Source: Apium graveolens (taxonomy: Eukaryota > Streptophyta > Magnoliopsida > Apiales > Apiaceae). Taken from it: a stretch of 64,000 nucleotides of DNA. The stretch covers positions 96,770,609-96,834,608 of the forward strand of contig NC_133653.1 in assembly GCF_009905375.1 (NCBI RefSeq), read 5' to 3'. A model generated the notes under the pieces. It searched no databases, had not been told where the DNA came from, and was given only the letters and a program-made list of their open reading frames with translations. The position numbers were made by a program, and so were the translations under genes. The stretch's first letter is position 1; each line of letters opens with the position of its first letter. This document shows, one piece after another, positions 45,801 to 56,788 of the stretch.

Positions 45801-46140
45801 AACGAATTGCAAATATGAGAACCACAGGCGGTATCTAATACCCAAGTAGAAATTTGATTTAATGACATATTCACTTCAATCATGAACATACCTGAAATGA
45901 AAGCGGTATTCTCACTACCCTTCTTCTTCTTCAATTCTGCAAGGTAAACCTTGCAGTTCCTCTTCCAGTGCCCCACCTTATTACAGTGGAAGCAAACAAC
46001 TTTGCTCTTGGGGTCTTCAGCTTTTGGTGGAACAGGCTTTTTCTCACCTACTTTCTTCTTCTTGGAAGGGTTCTTCTTTCTTTTCTTAGGATTGGAACCT
46101 TCACCAATTAGAAGAACAGAGCTCTTCTTAGAGGGAAAAT
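42817..46140 (-). pseudogene. pol: pol of copia C: zinc knuckle, protease, integrase, RT, RNase H
   Basis: Order on the minus strand: CCHC knuckle (CFHCNKVGHWKRNC), protease (VLDTACGSHIC), GAG-pre-integrase with HHCC (LWHCRLGHIS, CESCLLGK), integrase core (HTDVCGP, SDRGGEY, SERKNR), then a chromo-less C-terminus, RT (QMDVKTAFLNG, YVDD near 43785) and RNase H (EYIAAS, VLNCDNNAAI, HNNVADPL). A single frame holds down to about 43590 but has stops at 45164-45169, 45059-45061, 44963-44965, 43958-43960 and near 43928. Two frameshifts follow (near 43590 and 43080). Several stops look like single C-to-T changes. Domain content is complete, but the protein is dead. Confidence 0.9.
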
Positions 46141-46144
46141 TCGA

Positions 46145-46747
46145 TTATGCAGTCTTTAACATGTTGTGAAGTTCAGCCAAGCTGACATCCAGCTTATTCA
46201 TGTGAAAGTTCACAACAAACTGCGAGAACGAACCCGAAAGTGATTGCAAGACCAAGTCTTGGCTCATCTCCCCATCCATGGCAAAACCAAGTTGTCCAAG
46301 ACATTCAATCAAATTGATCATCTTAAGTACATGGTCATTCACAGATGATCCCTCAGACATCCTACAAACGAACAGCTCCTTCGATATCTCATATCGAGCT
46401 GTCCTCCCTGCCACATCATACAACTCTTGTAGATGTATAAGGATAGTGTGAGCATCCATATGCTCATGCTACTTCTGTAGCTCAATGTTCATGGAAGCTA
46501 GCATGATGCATTGAGCAACATTTGCATCATCTATCCACTTATGATACACAACATGTTCATCATTATGTGCATCGCTAGCAGGTTCAGTAGGCTTAGGTGA
46601 GTCAAGCACATATTCCAGCTTCTCAACCCTGAGAACAATTCTCAAGTTTCGAAGCCAGCCAACAAAATTAGGACCAGTCAACTGAGTGATAGTGCAGGAG
46701 ACATAACGTATATAGTAAATCTGAAAATGATGAACACATAGCAACAC
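46145..46747 (-). pseudogene. gag: gag of copia C
   Basis: Same frame as pol. The N-terminal part has LTGPNFVGWLRNLRIVLR and PTEPASDAHNDEHVVYHKWI; after one stop (46469-46471) comes MDAHTILIHLQELYDVAGRT, then SVNDHVLKMINLIECLGQLG. This is the UBN2-type capsid of Angela/TAR-like copia. A TAA at 46145 separates it from the knuckle. The true start codon upstream is not clear; 46747 is the first readable Met. Confidence 0.85.
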
Positions 46748-46894
46748 TTAGCAAATATTCAATTTCATTTCAAAACACTATATGAATCGGGTCTTTATTC
46801 ATAAGTGGTTCCCACTAGTTTATCTAATTTATACAACCCCATTAAGTGAAAATTAAACATTCATAATGCTAGTGGGAATAGGGATCCTACATTC

Positions 46895-47226
46895 CATCAC
46901 ACAACCTCGGCTGTAGCACGAAACGTCATGTGATGTTCAATAGGCAGACAACTCTTGTCAATTACATCTTATGTTATTCCCTAATAAAACTTTAGCCTCT
47001 TGAATAATTGAGTCACGGATGTAGCATGACAGACTCAATATTCTAAGTCAAATCTAACCCAACATTTCGTACAATTGAATCAGTCTCCAACGGCCCACAG
47101 CTGCAGCACGTAACGACCTTTAGATTCTAATTCAATGTACACATCTCTATATAATAGACAAGAATTTCTTATTTCGAAATCAAAGCCCTCGGCTGTACCA
47201 CGAAACGACAATGATTTAAAAATAAG
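46895..47226 (-). repeat. array of four stem-loops with shared loop motif
   Basis: Stems: 46895-46901/46929-46935; 47002-47014/47032-47043; 47069-47080/47130-47140; 47168-47182/47212-47226. Stem sequences differ, but each encloses a variant of GGCTGTAGCACGAAACG (plus-strand reading). See findings. Confidence 0.65.
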
Positions 47227-47946
47227 TACTTTCTACCATGTTGGAAGGCTTTGACCGACACAAGCTCGTAGTGTCATTGGCCAATTACTACTTGATATTA
47301 TTTAATTTTAGAGGGATTATATTATGTTACAATCATAATCATATTATAAAGAGATTCTTCCTTTTAAATTAAATATTTCAAATCAATAATCGATAATCAG
47401 ATGATTTCCAGATCGGGGGAGCATTGTCAAGAGGCGTCACTTAGTACCCCTTTCTTATAGATCGTAATCTGCTTTTGACAGAATCATCCTTTCTCTTAAA
47501 ATTGAAAATTCATATTTAATTACGTGTTTCATAAACACAAGAATCTCATGATTGTATTCATAATATTATTGTTAAGGCAGGGAATGATTCATATTCTAGA
47601 TTTTCTAGAGCACGCCTTATTTTGATTTAAGTTCACCTAAATCTATCATTACATGGTAAACATAGGCATATATCTCATATATAAAAATAAATAAATAAGT
47701 AAGCATGCAAATAATATCATGTCACACATTGATATAATGATGTATGGATTTATTATAGCATTTAAAAGTAATTAAAACATGCTTTAAAACACTTTCGGGA
47801 ATATAAACAGTTCAAAAATTTTATATAAAAAATATTTGACCACTCCATTAGATCCGTCTCGGAAAAATGAATCCAACGATATATTGCACGCCTAAAACGG
47901 AGTTACGAAACTCCCAAAAAATCAAATTTAATGTGGACAGACAGGC

Positions 47947-48084
47947 TGTAACGCATTAGAGGAATGCGTTACAAGGGCTGTAACGCATTCCGGTAATGCG
48001 TTACAACACGGTTAGGCCAATAATGTGTGTAACGCATTCCGTGAATGCGCAACAAGGTGTAACGCATTCCAGGAATGCGCGACC
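47947..48084 (-). repeat. array of four TGTAACGCATT hairpins
   Basis: Start points 47947, 47979, 48028 and 48058; each is TGTAACGCATT, five bases, then AATGCGTTACA or a decayed form. The first two have perfect 11-bp stems. Confidence 0.85.
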
Positions 48085-48666
48085 ACCCCCCCCCCCCGCG
48101 TGCGCTACACGCGCCTGCACAGCCGACCGTTGCTGTTGTTCAATTTTTTTTCTTTGTTTTCTTCTTGCCGTTTCTTTTGCTAACTGCTGTTACAAAAAGA
48201 GGAGTAACCCCCTTCCTTTACTCCCTCACTTAATAACCTTTATTAATATGTTATAATTTTAATTTTATTATTAATAAATTAATTAACATTTAATTAATAA
48301 ATTAATAAAAATCAAAATAATATAATTTCTTAAATCAGGCAGTAGCAAAAAATTATCAAATTAGCCATGGGTCCTTGTGCAAATTTTAATCATATTTATT
48401 CACATGCATAATTATTTCATGAATATTAATTAAAACAATTTTTAAAAATTCATAACAAATAATCTACACATCACAAAATTATGAAAAAAATACCTAGATG
48501 ATCTACAATACTTGTAGAACCCAGATCAGTAGTCAAGATCTTATGCAAAAATTATTTCAAATTAATTCATAATTAAATTTAAATAAACTTGCAAAAATCA
48601 TAATAAATCCATACATGCATAAAAAAATCTGAATTTTTTTATAGGAATCTCTATATGCAAAACCTA

Positions 48667-48678
48667 GCTCTGATGCCA
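48667..48678 (-). promoter_or_regulatory. primer-binding site of C
   Basis: Minus strand TGGCATCAGAGC, one base from the LTR end at 48680. Same variant as in element I. Confidence 0.85.
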
Positions 48679-48679
48679 A

Positions 48680-50146
48680 TGAAGGAATTTACGGATGAGC
48701 GGAAGCGTGATATAACAATTATTCCGTAAAAACCATGTATCGCACATATAGAAAAATGTATAAGTTAGAAAAACGGAGGAATCGTAACCATACCTTGAAA
48801 AATCAAAGCTTTGTAAAACCGGTTGCTAGCAGTTGCTCCTCAGTGTGTGAAGCACTCTACCGGCATCCACTAAGAATGATCCTCTTCGATGAAGCTTTTT
48901 ATAAAACCGAGCTTTTATAAAAATGGAGTTTTGGGAGAGAGAGAGAAAGAGAGGAAGAAGATGGAGGCTAGGGTTTTCACAAAACCAAGTATGTGTTTAG
49001 AATGAGCCATCCCATTCTATTTATAGGGCTCTCCTAGGGTTTTATAATATATCATTATATATATTATATCATTATATATATATTAGCCCCACATTTTATC
49101 TTTATAAAATGCTTTAATAATAATTAAAACTATTTTAATCATTATTCCTTTTTCTAAACTATTTAGAAAATTATTCTCTTTCTCTATCTCATTATTTCAT
49201 CAAAGAAAATATTCTTTTATGGTGTGACCCTATAGGTTTAATATTATGCCGGTAGTAGAAATAAATAATAATAAACTTTTATTAATTATTTACATGAATA
49301 CTAAAATTCACTAAATATAATTAACTGATTAATTATATTTATTCTACATCGTGAGTGATGCTTCCGTACAATGAATTTCTTCTACCCTTATAATATCTCG
49401 ATTAAATACAAGGCATGGATCTCGTGTTAGGCCTATCAAATTTAATCATATGATTTCTTATTCATAATGCAAAGTTCATACTAATGCAAATTAGAAACTC
49501 TTTTCTAATTTCATACACTCTGGCCAGAGATTCCAGAACTCGCATACTAAGAATAACATAGGATATTCTCTTCCTATACTGGAAGAGGTAGATCCTCTAT
49601 TGTCGTTAACTATCTCTATACACAAATCCCTATGCCCAGGATAGACCTAATGGATGTCCTTGAGACTAAGGACTAAACCAAAGCACAGTTCATTATATAC
49701 AAGATAACTTTAACGATCTCAAGTCTAAGGACACTTGTACAACTATCACTCAGTGAATAACTATTGACACGTGAGTAATCTCCATTAGTTGTTCAACTTA
49801 TCGAGTCATGTTCAGTGAACTTATTCCCTTATAAGCACCTACATACTAGCTATAGTGTCACCACACAAATGCGTGTGAGAACAGACATCCTCCTGAAAGG
49901 AGCAAACATAGTATGTACCAATCTTTGCGGATCCACTAACATCTGATTAGTTATCCTATGATCAGGAACTGTTTAAGTCTAGAGTTATCATCTTCTAGAT
50001 CTCACTATTATAATCTCATTATAATTCTAGAAGCCCATAATAAAACTAAAACAAGTCTTTTATTAATATCAATGAAATCAAATAGGAATACAAGAAAGTT
50101 CTTCCTAACTCATCATACATGATTTGATTTAGGACAAACACTTTAA
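48680..50146 (-). repeat. right (5') LTR of C (1467 bp)
   Basis: From TGAAGGAATTTACGG to ACTTTAA; the terminal CA has become AA. The TSD GTGAT follows at 50147. Minus-strand TATAAATAG at 49025-49017 is the likely promoter; the left copy is mutated there. It lacks 74 and 51 bases kept by the left LTR and has a 17-base AT duplication near 49060. Confidence 0.9.
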
Positions 50147-50151
50147 GTGAT

Positions 50152-52233
50152 GGGACTGAGCAAGTAAGGGAGAACAAGATGCAACTCTTGATTCAGCAAT
50201 ATGAGCATTTCTATAGTGAAGAGAGTGAGTCACTCACTGATATTTTTAGTAGATTCCAAAAACTACTGAATGCTCTAAAACTGCATGGAAAGGTCTATCA
50301 AACAAAAGACTCAAACCTCAAATTCCTTAGATCTCTGCCAAAGGAATGGAAGCCAATGACAGTCTCATTAAGAAATTCTCAAGATTACAAGGAATTCACC
50401 TTGGATAGACTGTATGGTATTCTAAAAACCTATGAGCTTGAAATAGAGCAAGATGAGAAGATGGAGAAAGGAAGAAAGAAGGGAGGTTCCATTGCATTAG
50501 TTGCTAAGCAAAAAAAAGAAGGAGATAAAGGTTGAAGCTGTTGAATCTGCACCGAACTTAAGAGTTTGTGAAGGCAATGGAAAGGGACTAGTAGCTGAAC
50601 ATGAAGACCAGCGTAGTCAAGATGACATGGATGACATAGATGAACATCTTGCTTTTCTATCCAGGAGATTTGCCAAGCTCAAATTCAAGAAGAATTTCGG
50701 AGCAGCCAAGTCAAACAGAAACATGGTTGATAAGTCTAAATTCAAATGTTTCAAGTGTGGCTTGACAGGTCATTTTGCTAGTGCAAGGATGAGTGAAGCG
50801 ATGATGGCTTGTATAGAAAGCCTGATTCTGGAAAGAAGAAGTTTGAGGCTGTTGATTACAAGCAGAAATACTTTGAGTTGCTCAAGCAAAAGGAAATGGC
50901 TTTCATTACACAAGAAAATGACTGGGCTGCAGATGGATTGGAAGAGGATCAAGATACAAGCTATGTCAATCTAGCACTTATGGCCAAATTAGATGAAACA
51001 AAAACCAGTTCATCAAGCAATCAGGTAATCACAACAAACCTAGCATATTTATCTAAAGCTGAGTGTAATGATGCCATAAATGACATGTCTACTGAACTAT
51101 ATCATTTGCGTGTTACACTTAAGTCTCTCACCAAAGAAAATAGTAAAATTAAAGAGAACAATATATTTTTAAGTGAAAGAAACAATGTGCTAGAGACTCA
51201 ATTTGTTGAGTTTGAAAAATTGAAAATAGAATGCAAGATTGCTAAGGATGATCTAACTGAATCATTAAAGAAAGAGGAAATTTTAAGAAAGCAACTTGAA
51301 CGAGAACATGAAGTGATTAAGGCATGGAAATCATCTAGAGATGTCCATGCTCAAATGACTAAAGTTCAAGGTATAAAATCTTTATGTGATGCAGCCTGGA
51401 AAAAGAACAAGGAGAAGCTTGATTCCAATCTGGTTGAAGGACTTTTAACTGATGTGGATTCGACGGATGATGAAAATTATTCGTCGAATAATCAAAAGGA
51501 TTATTCGTCGAGAGACAATGAGCCACATCCGTTGAGTATAAGTAAACCAGTTAGCAAAGCTAAACTAGCTAAGTTGAATGAAAAGTATGGATCAGTTTCT
51601 AAGAACTTTGTTCCAGGAGAAATAAGTCAAGTTAATAAGAACAAAAGAGTCAATATAGGTCATCTGTCTATCAAGCCATTGAATGACAGATTGGAGAAAA
51701 TTGAAGTGAAAGCAGAGTCAAAAAGGAAAAACAATAGAAATGGGAAAGTAGGAATTAACAAACATAACAACTACACACCTGATAAATATGCACCAAGAAA
51801 AATCTGTGTTAAGTGTGGTAGTGTTAATCATTTGTCTTTTAATTGCAAACATGCTATGCCTGCTCCTATGTCTGCACCACCTTCATTTCCCAGCATGCCT
51901 ACAATGCATGTTAATGTTATACCTGCACATAATTTGAATGCACAGTATGCTAATATGCCATTTGCACAATATCAATATTATGTTGCATTTAGTATGCCAC
52001 AAATGCCATTTAGCATGCCTTAATGGAATAACATGTTTGCACAAAGTATGCTTTTTCATGTTAACCAATTTGTGCATGATAATTCTGCAATGATGAATGG
52101 TTTCAAAGGTCCAACTCATATGACAAAGGATGAATCTGAAATACCCAAGTCAAATGAGGTCAAACCTAAGAAACCAAAGAAAAAGGCTAACAAGACAGGA
52201 CCCAAGGAAACTTGGCTACCAAAATCAAATTGA
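50152..52233 (+). pseudogene. gag: gag of copia E, 3' piece
   Basis: Continues the protein cut at 30222: QLLIQQYEHFYSEESESLTD and FSRFQKLLNALKLHGK (UBN2 domain). Frameshifts near 50515 and 50800 flank a CCHC knuckle region (CFKCGLTGHFASA, last Cys lost). A long Lys/Glu-rich predicted coiled coil follows (about 51080-51350), then a second knuckle (CVKCGSVNHLSFNC, 51806-51850) and a Met/Pro-rich stretch. A TAA at 52021 and the C-terminal PKETWLPKSN come before the protease. The two-knuckle, coiled-coil gag is Sirevirus-like. Confidence 0.82.
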
Positions 52234-52273
52234 TTTTATTTTGATGTGTATAGGGAAACAGAAAGAATTTTTG

Positions 52274-52499
52274 GTATATGGATATTGGTTGCTCAAGGCA
52301 TATGACTGGAGATTCTACCCTGCTCGCTGGTTTTAGAGAAAGAGTTGGCCCAAGTATTACTTTTGGAGATGAAAGCAAGGGTTATACTGTGGGACATGGC
52401 TTGATTTTAAAAGATAATGTCATTATTGAGGAAGTTGCCTTAGTGGATGGTCTTAAGCAAAATTTGTTGCGTCTCAGCCAACTTTGTGATAGGGGCAAC
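52274..52499 (+). pseudogene. protease of copia E, truncated by LTR F
   Basis: Reads MDIGCSRHMTGDSTLLAGF, the copia protease active site with Ile in place of the usual Ser/Thr after Asp. It continues to LSQLCDRGN, then the frame runs into TGA, the first bases of the inserted LTR F. Confidence 0.78.
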
Positions 52500-53155
52500 T
52501 GAAAGCGATGTGTCCTAAGTCTAATCATGTATGATGATTTAGGAATAACTTTAATGTAATATGTTTTGATTTCATTGATATTAATAAAAGACTTGTTTTG
52601 GTTTTATTGTGGGCTTTATCTATTTAAGTGTTTAAATAAGATATACCATAGTTTAGAGTAAAGCTTTTTATGGATTATGATGAGATCATAATAATGAGAC
52701 CTAAAAGATGATAACTCTAAACTTAAATATTTCCTGGTCGTAGGATTACTAACTGGTAATTAGTAATCCGCAAAGATCGGTACATATTATGCTTGCTTCA
52801 TTATGAAGGATGTCTGTTCTCATAGACATTTCTGTGGTGACACTGTAGCTAGTATGTAGGTGCTTATTATAGAATAAGTTCACTGAACATGACTCACACA
52901 GATGAACAACTGATGGAGTTCACTCACGTGTTAGCAGATGTTCATATAGTGATAGTTGTACAAGTATCCTTAGACTTGAGGTCATCATAGTCATCTTGTG
53001 TACACTGAACTATACTTTGGTTTAGTTCTTATTCTCCAGGGACAATAATAAGGGCTCTACTGGGTGTAGGAATTTGTACACGAAGATAGTGTATGATCAA
53101 TAAAGGATCTACCCCTTCCAGTGAAGGAAGAGAATGTTCAATGCTGATCCACTTA
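52500..53155 (+). repeat. partial LTR of copia F, inserted in E and cut by D
   Basis: Starts TGAAAGCGATGTGTCCTAAG. It aligns throughout with the sense strand of the LTR of C (start TGAAAGTG; TATTAATAAAAGACTTGTTT shared), so F and C are subfamilies in opposite orientations. 656 bases are present; the rest lies beyond element D. Confidence 0.82.
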
Positions 53156-53835
53156 CGTAATATCCGGGATATATCGTGTAATTATTTTTGATATTAAATA
53201 ATTATTATGTGTGTCCAGTATCTATTCTGTGAGTTAATTGTTAAGTGTTATCTGTACTTGGATATTCAAAAATAATATTAATTGAGTATTTTAATTTTTA
53301 TATCACCAAAATAAAATATAAATAATTGTCATATCTTCCTAATTATTTTTATGTTGATTTATAAATTCATAAGAATCATATGAAATTTCTAAAATCTTTT
53401 TTCGGGTAATTAAAATCTATTTTATAAAAACGGGAACCAACCGACGTCACCCGTTGTTACATTTTTGGAACCCGAAACTCTTCCGAGAACTCCTTCCTAA
53501 CCTAATTGTAATATTCCGAGCATATTCCATGTTTCGACTTTTTCGATCCGGCGTAAGGTTTGTCCTGCGCGGGTCCCGGCGCAACATTTTCGATACAATA
53601 TTCGTTTCGGTAAATCAATAAAACTCGTATTTTCGATAAATGGGAGCTTTTTAATAAACTATCACAATTATCACTTCGTAGTACGTGTAACTAGGCGCTG
53701 AGACCAAGACCGCAGTACAAATTTTACTAATTTGGATAATTATCCCGAAAACCGATGCCGTTTGGATCAGTTTTTATAAATAAACGTACCATTTTATATC
53801 CGGAATGATCCAACGGGATACTAATTTTCCGTAAA

Positions 53836-53844
53836 TATAAATAG
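53836..53844 (+). promoter_or_regulatory. TATA box of LTR D
   Basis: TATAAATAG; identical at 63106-63114 in the 3' LTR and at 4174 in LTR A. Confidence 0.65.
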
Positions 53845-56199
53845 CCTTTTACCGTATTTTATTTCGTATCAAAATCATTTGCAGACAGATAAATATATAA
53901 TTTACAGAGAAAAATACTATATTCATAACCTGTTTAAAGAATCAAACCAACTTTTGAAGGTGTTATTAATCTTTGTTTGAAAAGCTCGAGTACTGGATTT
54001 GAAGGTCTTGAGAAGCTCTATCAGAATCTGTAAGCCATACACCTGCAGAATCAAAGGTTTAATTTCTAAAAATTTATTTATTTTCGAATTATTTTTATGA
54101 AAAATATGAATTTTTGTTCGGATGATTATTTGTATGATTTGATGATTGCATGCTGCAGAGCTTGTTTTCCTGATGATTTTGGTATATTATACGTCTAATT
54201 TGGAGTTCAATTACATGTTCAAATTTGAGTTTGATTCTCGAATTTTAAAATTAGGGTTTATAACCCGTATGAATGTTTTCAATTGAAATTTGGGGGTTTC
54301 TTATTCGGGAATAAATTGATGTTGTGGTATAGTGGATTGTATTCTCTGTGAAATTTGCAATCTAGTCGTATAAGTTTCATGAATCACCGAGGTCGGTAGA
54401 GAAGGGAGTTGTCTTTTGAAATTTTCCGATGTTCGCCGGAAACTGGCAAACTTCACGGCCAAATTCTGGCCAACTCAGGGATGATTAGAATGCTTTGTTG
54501 GTATGGTTGAGTTCCTGGTGAATTATAGATGTGATCTGGAGGTGTTGAAGGGGTGAGGTCGCCGGGAACGTGTTCTCCGGCCACCCCTGTATTTTCCGGC
54601 GACGGGGCTGGAAAATTACAGTTTAGTACCTATAGTTTTGAAAATGATGCAGTTTGGTCCCTGAAGTTTCCAGATTTTGCAAATTTAGGATTCCTGTTTA
54701 TAAAATGTTTAAAAATCATATTTCCTATTTATTTTTATTATAAAAAATCATTTTTAATTTTTGAAAATTCTAAAAATTATTATTTTAATTCCGAAAATTA
54801 TTTTTAATTCAAAAATAAATCTGAATTAATTAGTTAATTATTTTTAGTTAATTTTTAATTGATTAATTGGTCAATTAATTCGAAAATTAATTGATTAATT
54901 GATTTAATTAATTATTAATTGATTTTAATTAATTATTTAATTAAATTTAATTATTTAAAAATGATTTAAAAATTCCGAAAAATAGTTTCGAGCGGTAAAA
55001 TATTATTTTAAATTATTTCTAAGGCTCGATAATTATTCTAAAATTATTTCGGAGCCAGAATTGGTCAACCGAACCCTGTTTATTAACCGAAATTGATCCA
55101 ACGACCCGTTTTAATTCCGAAAAATGTTTTAAAAATCATTTTAAACATCAGAAAGCCTATTTATGACCCGAGACTTTTTTATAAATGATATATCATTGAT
55201 TACGTGATTTATTATGTGCTATACGTGACTTGTTGATTGACTATCGGTCTATATATTCGGTGTTTACTTGACTATTGCATAACTTTCAATCCGTTAATCG
55301 GATTTGGGTAAAACGAAGGGTAGATAGAAGTATGTGTTGAATAGAATTCTATGAGTCGATTATTGATAGATGCTTATGATATGTGAGCAGAAGAGGCAAG
55401 ACGTGGGAAAGGGAAACAGATAGTTGAGGAGTAAGACGGTTGTGATTGGAAGCGAGTGCAGTGTAGTAAGCTAATACCAGGCAAGTGTTCTGAACTTTCT
55501 CGAGATATTATAATTCTTGATAGTCTTGTTGACATTGCAAGTTCTTTGAAGCACGGAAACCTAAACCCAGATTTCAGTTATTGTTCTTGAGCCATGAACC
55601 ATATTCTTTCTAAGCCATTGATTATTGTATACCCAAACACGAACCATAAATCTACGATACTACTCCACAAATACATACAAACTAAATACCAGACACTGAA
55701 CTGAATTATTATATACTCAACCCATGATATCTTATGCTTTGAAAGACCAAATCCTTGAAACCCTGAAACGTTGTTTCCTTTGTTATCCAATTCTTTCATT
55801 ACCCAGCATCCAAGCTTTTAAATTGCCTTATTGATCCTTACAAGGATTGAAACCCTTTCATTGTTAAACACTTATTATTGTTATTGATTCGGGTTATTAT
55901 TTATTATTGCATATTCTGTTATTATATTAGAATTGGATTGTTTTTATAAAATTGTGGACCAGATTCGTGGTCAGACCATATTAATGGTCAAGTTAGGCCA
56001 ATGTGTGCCTTGGATCCAGTAGTTAGAGCAATGCTGTGTGCCTTGCTCGGGGTTAGTGCGTGACTGATCAGCAGCCTAACCTTGGTTTTTAAATTAAAAG
56101 TATAATATCCAATTCTAAATCATAATCCATTGTTCACTTGATATCATAATCATATTAACCTGATGATCATTATTCTCAGTTTTGTCATTGTGACTTGCT

Positions 56200-56213
56200 G
56201 AGCTAGTTAGCTC
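56200..56213 (+). other. small stem-loop in LTR D
   Basis: gagctagttagctc, identical to A, 377 bases from the LTR end. Confidence 0.5.
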
Positions 56214-56594
56214 ATTTGTGCGATGTTGTGTATATTCTTTTCAGTTAAAAAGGAAGCAGTTGGTAATGAGGATCCCCAGTCCAGTGCGAGAGCTAGGGGT
56301 TCAGGTTGTGGAAGCTGAGCTAGTAGGCTTCTTTTGGGATAATTTAAGTTTGTAAAAGTTGTAATAAAGTTTAATACTCAGTTTGAGTTTGAATGATTGG
56401 GATTTGAACGGTTTGTAATATATTAGTGTGTTTGGCTTGTGTGCATACTTTAACCTGTTGCGGTCCGTGGTGGTTGGTAAGTAGGGTCACTGCATATATT
56501 ATTATTATCTCTATTATTGTTATAAGCAGGTTATAAATAAGGTATGTGTGTGGACCCCAAACTTCTAACCCGGGTTTGGAGGGCGCCACAGGTT

Positions 56595-56606
56595 TGGTAT
56601 CAGAGC
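56595..56606 (+). promoter_or_regulatory. primer-binding site of D (initiator Met tRNA)
   Basis: TGGTATCAGAGC, four bases after the LTR. Confidence 0.95.
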
Positions 56607-56788
56607 TACAGGTTATAAGTCACTGACACAAGCCTAGGTTAACGGGAATGGGTAGAGGGTTAGGATTAGAAGTAAGGAATAGGAAGATAGAATGTCGAGA
56701 GGTTGAGTGCTTCGGTATATCAGGTATTAGTGTAATTCGCGTTATGGTACGAGATTCTTATATTGTGATATGATTTCAGATAGCAGAG

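Larger units (their letters stand above)
46748..48666 (-). other. 1.9-kb RNA leader of copia C
   Basis: Lies between PBS and gag with no coding support. It holds the four-hairpin array at 46895-47226, the AACGCATT hairpin array at 47947-48084, a 12-C run at 48086-48097 and AT-rich stretches at 48240-48660. The 86-codon plus-strand frame at 47996 is an artefact of the repeat. Confidence 0.7.
30218..50151 (-). mobile_element. Ty1/copia element C (Angela/TAR-like), inserted in gag of E
   Basis: Perfect 5-bp TSD GTGAT at 30218-30222 and 50147-50151. It has two LTRs, an initiator-Met-like PBS, a long leader, gag, protease, integrase, RT and RNase H in copia order, and a PPT, all on the minus strand. 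The left LTR is split by Athila B. The lineage call rests on the RT/integrase style and the ~1.5-kb LTR and is tentative. Confidence 0.88.
29230..52499 (+). mobile_element. Ty1/copia element E (Sirevirus-like gag), host of nested insertions
   Basis: LTR 29230-29824, PBS 29827-29838, gag from 29885. It is interrupted at 30222 by copia C (which contains Athila B), resumes after the TSD at 50147-50151, and runs through gag into protease until 52499, where the LTR of copia F interrupts it. The rest of pol and the 3' LTR must lie beyond the window. It is the oldest insertion of the right-hand nest. Confidence 0.8.
53156..56590 (+). repeat. 5' LTR of D (3435 bp)
   Basis: Starts CGTAATATCCGGG (T-to-C at the first base compared with 62426) and ends GGGCGCCACA. 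Contains a TATA box, the TTAATT-rich AT block at 54820-54960, the stem-loop at 56200 and the GACCCC...GGTTTGGAGGGCG tail. No gene; the open frames inside are unsupported. Confidence 0.95.

Noticed and set aside
47947..48084. CRISPR-like repeat array
   Set aside because: Plant nuclear retroelement leader, four units with 3-22-base gaps; no spacers of uniform length and no cas genes.
47996..48256. 86-codon plus-strand frame with Pro and Cys runs
   Set aside because: Made by the hairpin array and the C-run in the leader of copia C, antisense to the element.
54553..54807. 84-codon frame in LTR D
   Set aside because: Inside the LTR, no start context or domain. The C-terminal part is AT-rich low complexity.
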